Part shown: one piece after another, positions 29,619-31,820 of the stretch
How the letters are laid out: each line of letters starts with the position of its first letter
Position numbering within the stretch: the stretch's first letter is position 1
Program-made: the position numbers and the translations under genes
The notes under the pieces: generated by a model
Database searches by the model: none
Told to the model about the DNA's origin: nothing
The model's input: the letters and a program-made list of their open reading frames with translations, nothing else
NCBI GenBank assembly: GCA_009731375.1
Contig: BJOX01000218.1
Coordinates: 635,236-667,055 of the forward strand
Source of the DNA: Paulinella micropora
Taxonomy: Eukaryota > Cercozoa > Imbricatea > Euglyphida
Length of the DNA: 31,820 nucleotides
Reading direction: 5' to 3'

Positions 29619-29732
29619 CACATAAAAGCATTCACCAGAAATTACCCTGGTAATTACTCTTAATGTGGTTAGCTTCTCGGGGAAATTGCCCCACGTAGCC
29701 GGCAGCTAATTTCTGGTGAATGCTTTTATGTG
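29619..29732. mobile_element. foldback / MITE-like element with perfect 26-bp terminal inverted repeats
   Basis: The left arm 29619-29644 begins CACATAAAAGCATTCACC; the right arm 29707-29732 is its exact reverse complement. Total 114 bp. The loop carries ATTACC-CT-GGTAAT (29641-29654) and GGGGAAATTGCCCC. CAT occurs directly on each side (29616-29618, 29733-29735), a possible 3-bp target duplication, but the flanks are CAT-rich. No coding capacity. It could instead be a hairpin formed by local inversion. Confidence 0.6.
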
Positions 29733-29960
29733 CATGCATACATACACGGCATGTGTATGCGTGTGTGGGTGTCTGTGTGTGTGTGTCTGTGTGTGTGTGT
29801 GTGTGTGTGTGTTTGTGTGTTATCCCAAGGGACCCACACATTCTACTGACATGCATACATACATACACACAGATACATACATACATACATACATACATAT
29901 ACTTACATACATTACATACAAACATATATATGCTTACATACAGACCTGCTCCTACTTTCT
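29733..29960. repeat. (GT)n and (CATA)n arrays
   Basis: TGTG dinucleotides (about 29757-29820), a spacer ATCCCAAGGGACCCACAC, then CATA with CTTA variants. Confidence 0.92.
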
Positions 29961-29963
29961 TCG

Positions 29964-31170
29964 TTTTGATCATGGGTACTGTCAGAGCGCTCGTTGGTTT
30001 TTGAGCCACCTAATAAGGTATGTATGTATGTATGTCTGTATGTATCTATGTATGTATGTATGTCTTATGTATGTATGTATGTATGTATGTGTATGTCTGT
30101 ATGTCTGTATGTATGTATGTATGTATGTATGTATGTATGTATGTTTTGATCATGGGTACTGTCAGAGCGCTCGTTGGTTTTTGAGCCACCTAATAAGGTA
30201 TGTATGTATGTATGTCTGTATGTCTGTCTGTCTGTATGTATGTATGTATGTATGTATGTGTGTATGTCTGCATGTATGTATGTATGTATGTATGTATGCA
30301 TGTCTGTATGTATGTATGTATGTATGTATGTATGTTTTGATCATGGGTACTGTCAGAGCGCTCGTTGGCTTTTGAGCCACCTAATAAGGTATGTATGTAT
30401 GTATGTCTGTCTGTCTGTATGTATGTATGTATGTATGTGTATGTATGTATGTATGTATGTATGTATGTATGTATGTATGTATGTATGTATATATGTTTTG
30501 ATCATGGGTACTGTCAGAGCGCTCGTCGGTTTTTGAGCCACCTTATAAGGTATGTATGTATGTATGTATGTATGTCTGTCTGTCTGTATGTATGTATGTA
30601 TGTATGTATGTATGTATGTATGTTTTGATCATGGGTACTGTCAGAGCGCTCGTTGGTTTTTGAGCCACCTAATAAGGTATGTATGTATGTATGTCTGTAT
30701 GTATCTATGTATGTATGTATGTCTTATGTATGTATGTATGTATGTATGTGTATGTCTGTATGTCTGTATGTATGTATGTATGTATGTATGTATGTATGTA
30801 TGTTTTGATCATGGGTACTGTCAGAGCGCTCGTTGGCTTTTGAGCTACCTAATAAGGTATGTATGTATGTATGTATGTATGTATGTATGTATATGTCTGT
30901 ATGTATGTATGTATGTATTTATGTATGTATGTTTTGATCATGGGTACTGTCAGAGCGCTCGTCGGTTTTTGAGCCACCTAATAAGGTATGTATGTATGTA
31001 TGTCTTTATGTATGTATGTATGTATGTATGTATGTATGTCTGTATGTATGTATGTATGTATATATGTCTGTATGTATGTATGTATGTATGTATGTATGTA
31101 TGTATGTATGTTTTGATCGTGGGTACTGTCAGAGCGCTCGTTGGTTTTTGAGACACTTAATAAGGTATGT
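29964..31170 (+). repeat. eight copies of a 55-bp core alternating with (TATG)n
   Basis: The core TTTTGATCATGGGTACTGTC, AGAGCGCTCGTTGGTTTTTG, AGCCACCTAATAAGG begins at 29964, 30144, 30335, 30496, 30623, 30803, 30932 and 31111. Spacing is 180, 191, 161, 127, 180, 129, 179. The first and fifth intervals look identical, including a rare CTTATG variant, so whole units were duplicated. Substitutions accumulate in the last copy (GATCGTGG, GAGACACTTAATAAGG). Confidence 0.95.
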
Positions 31171-31249
31171 ATGTATGTATGTCTGTCTGTATGTATGTAT
31201 GTATGTATGTATTTATGTATGTATGTATGTATGGATGGATGTTTGGATG

Positions 31250-31288
<39 letters not shown>

Positions 31289-31328
31289 GGATGGATGGAT
31301 GGATGGATGGATGGATGGATAGATAGAT
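31171..31328. repeat. (TATG)n, (GGAT)n and (GATA)n
   Basis: Tetranucleotide blocks linking the last 55-bp core to DR-A copy 3. Confidence 0.95.
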
Positions 31329-31574
31329 GAGATATCGACTAATGTCAGAAAAAAAGGAGCTTCTGATTTCGTCAACCAAGGAAGTCTGTGGGTAAAGTAT
31401 TAACCCGATGCCCAGCTAAGCCGTGATGTTTGCACGGAAGGGACTGATACAGGCGATACCAAAATCTCCCTAGTACCAGGCGGGGCCAGGGCTCGTTCCA
31501 TAAGCGCCCCTTGCAGAACGAGCTCCCACCTCCATTACAGAGGGCCCAGTAAGCAGATGGAGTTTCGAGACTGT
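31329..31574 (+). repeat. dispersed element DR-A, copy 3 (ends at gap)
   Basis: 246 bp matching copy 1 over its whole length and extending to GAGTTTCGAGACTGT, which corresponds to the first arm of the AGACTGT palindrome in copy 2. The N gap begins at the palindrome centre. Confidence 0.9.
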
Positions 31575-31735
31575 NNNNNNNNNNNNNNNNNNNNNNNNNN
31601 NNNNNNNNNNNNNNNNNNNNNNNNNNNNNNNNNNNNNNNNNNNNNNNNNNNNNNNNNNNNNNNNNNNNNNNNNNNNNNNNNNNNNNNNNNNNNNNNNNNN
31701 NNNNNNNNNNNNNNNNNNNNNNNNNNNNNNNNNNN
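31575..31735. other. assembly gap (161 N)
   Basis: N run starting immediately after the AGACTGT arm of DR-A. Confidence 0.99.
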
Positions 31736-31820
31736 AAAAAAACCAAGTCCAAGGGAGGGTCAGTGACACCTCAAGTGGCCTTGGTTCGCTCCGTGGAGTA
31801 AGTGATGAGATCAACTGATG
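31736..31820. other. unique tail of window
   Basis: A-run then CCAAGTCCAAGGGAGGGTCA.. No recognised feature in 85 bp. Confidence 0.5.

Noticed and set aside
29964-31170. CRISPR-like alternation of a 55-bp core and spacers
   Set aside because: The spacers are all (TATG)n rather than unique sequences.

Overview
This window looks like non-coding eukaryotic DNA dominated by simple sequence repeats. I find no protein-coding gene, rRNA, functional tRNA, operon or CRISPR array that I can support. Almost every long open frame is a translated microsatellite: (TATC)n gives Tyr-Leu-Ser-Ile runs, (CATA)n gives Tyr-Ile-His-Thr, (GAT)n gives poly-Asp, and (AGG)n gives poly-Glu/Arg/Gly. The host is a eukaryote: there are tRNA-derived SINE-like retroposons, a candidate TTAA-flanked transposon remnant, and an interstitial (TTAGGG)n tract. 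I cannot name the species. Five runs of N (11598-11607, 12996-13318, 16489-16547, 25981-26003, 31575-31735) are assembly gaps, mostly inside or beside repeats.

The visible organising principle is modular. Short non-repetitive modules (about 30-210 bp) are duplicated in tandem or dispersed, and microsatellite arrays sit between or inside them. In several families the module stays recognisable from copy to copy while the adjoining microsatellite changes motif or length. The clearest case is 13760-14060, where three copies of one 36-bp module are followed by (GT)n, (GT)n-(GTTT)n-type and (GTAT)n-type arrays. In other cases a microsatellite splits a module at a definable internal point: GAA/GGA at 4227-4662, GATA at 3421-3622, TAA at 20849-20910.

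Layout: 1-1322 GA and GATA arrays with a dispersed element (copy 1, 638-810). 1408-4770 is a chain of degenerate tandem modules. 4900-7500 holds trinucleotide, TGTA, GATA and ATC arrays plus a 31-bp minisatellite. 7500-8990 is a 619-bp direct duplication. 8991-10075 is the same 31-bp minisatellite in the opposite orientation. 10361-11953 is a 1.6-kb purine tract with about 980 bp of pure (AGG)n. 12263-14745 holds penta-, tetra-, tri- and dinucleotide arrays. 14819-16287 has telomere-like hexamers and GTAA arrays. 16300-18812 has more modules.

18826-20545 contains TAA-type arrays enclosing a tRNA-derived SINE (about 267 bp, minus strand) and a second segment with a degenerate tRNA-like region. 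21526-23450 is a TATC region with a 47-bp module, the dispersed element (copy 2, minus) and a hairpin-rich unique segment. 23490-26727 has purine and TAG arrays and the second SINE copy. 26745-28800 holds a module family with inverted copies and a 520-bp TTAA-flanked element carrying a 70-bp satellite. 29619-29732 is a perfect 26-bp foldback. 29964-31170 is eight copies of a 55-bp core alternating with (TATG)n. The dispersed element (copy 3) ends the window at an N gap.

Nothing here indicates genes working together. The interest is in genome dynamics: where microsatellites arise, how they duplicate, and which small mobile elements sit among them.
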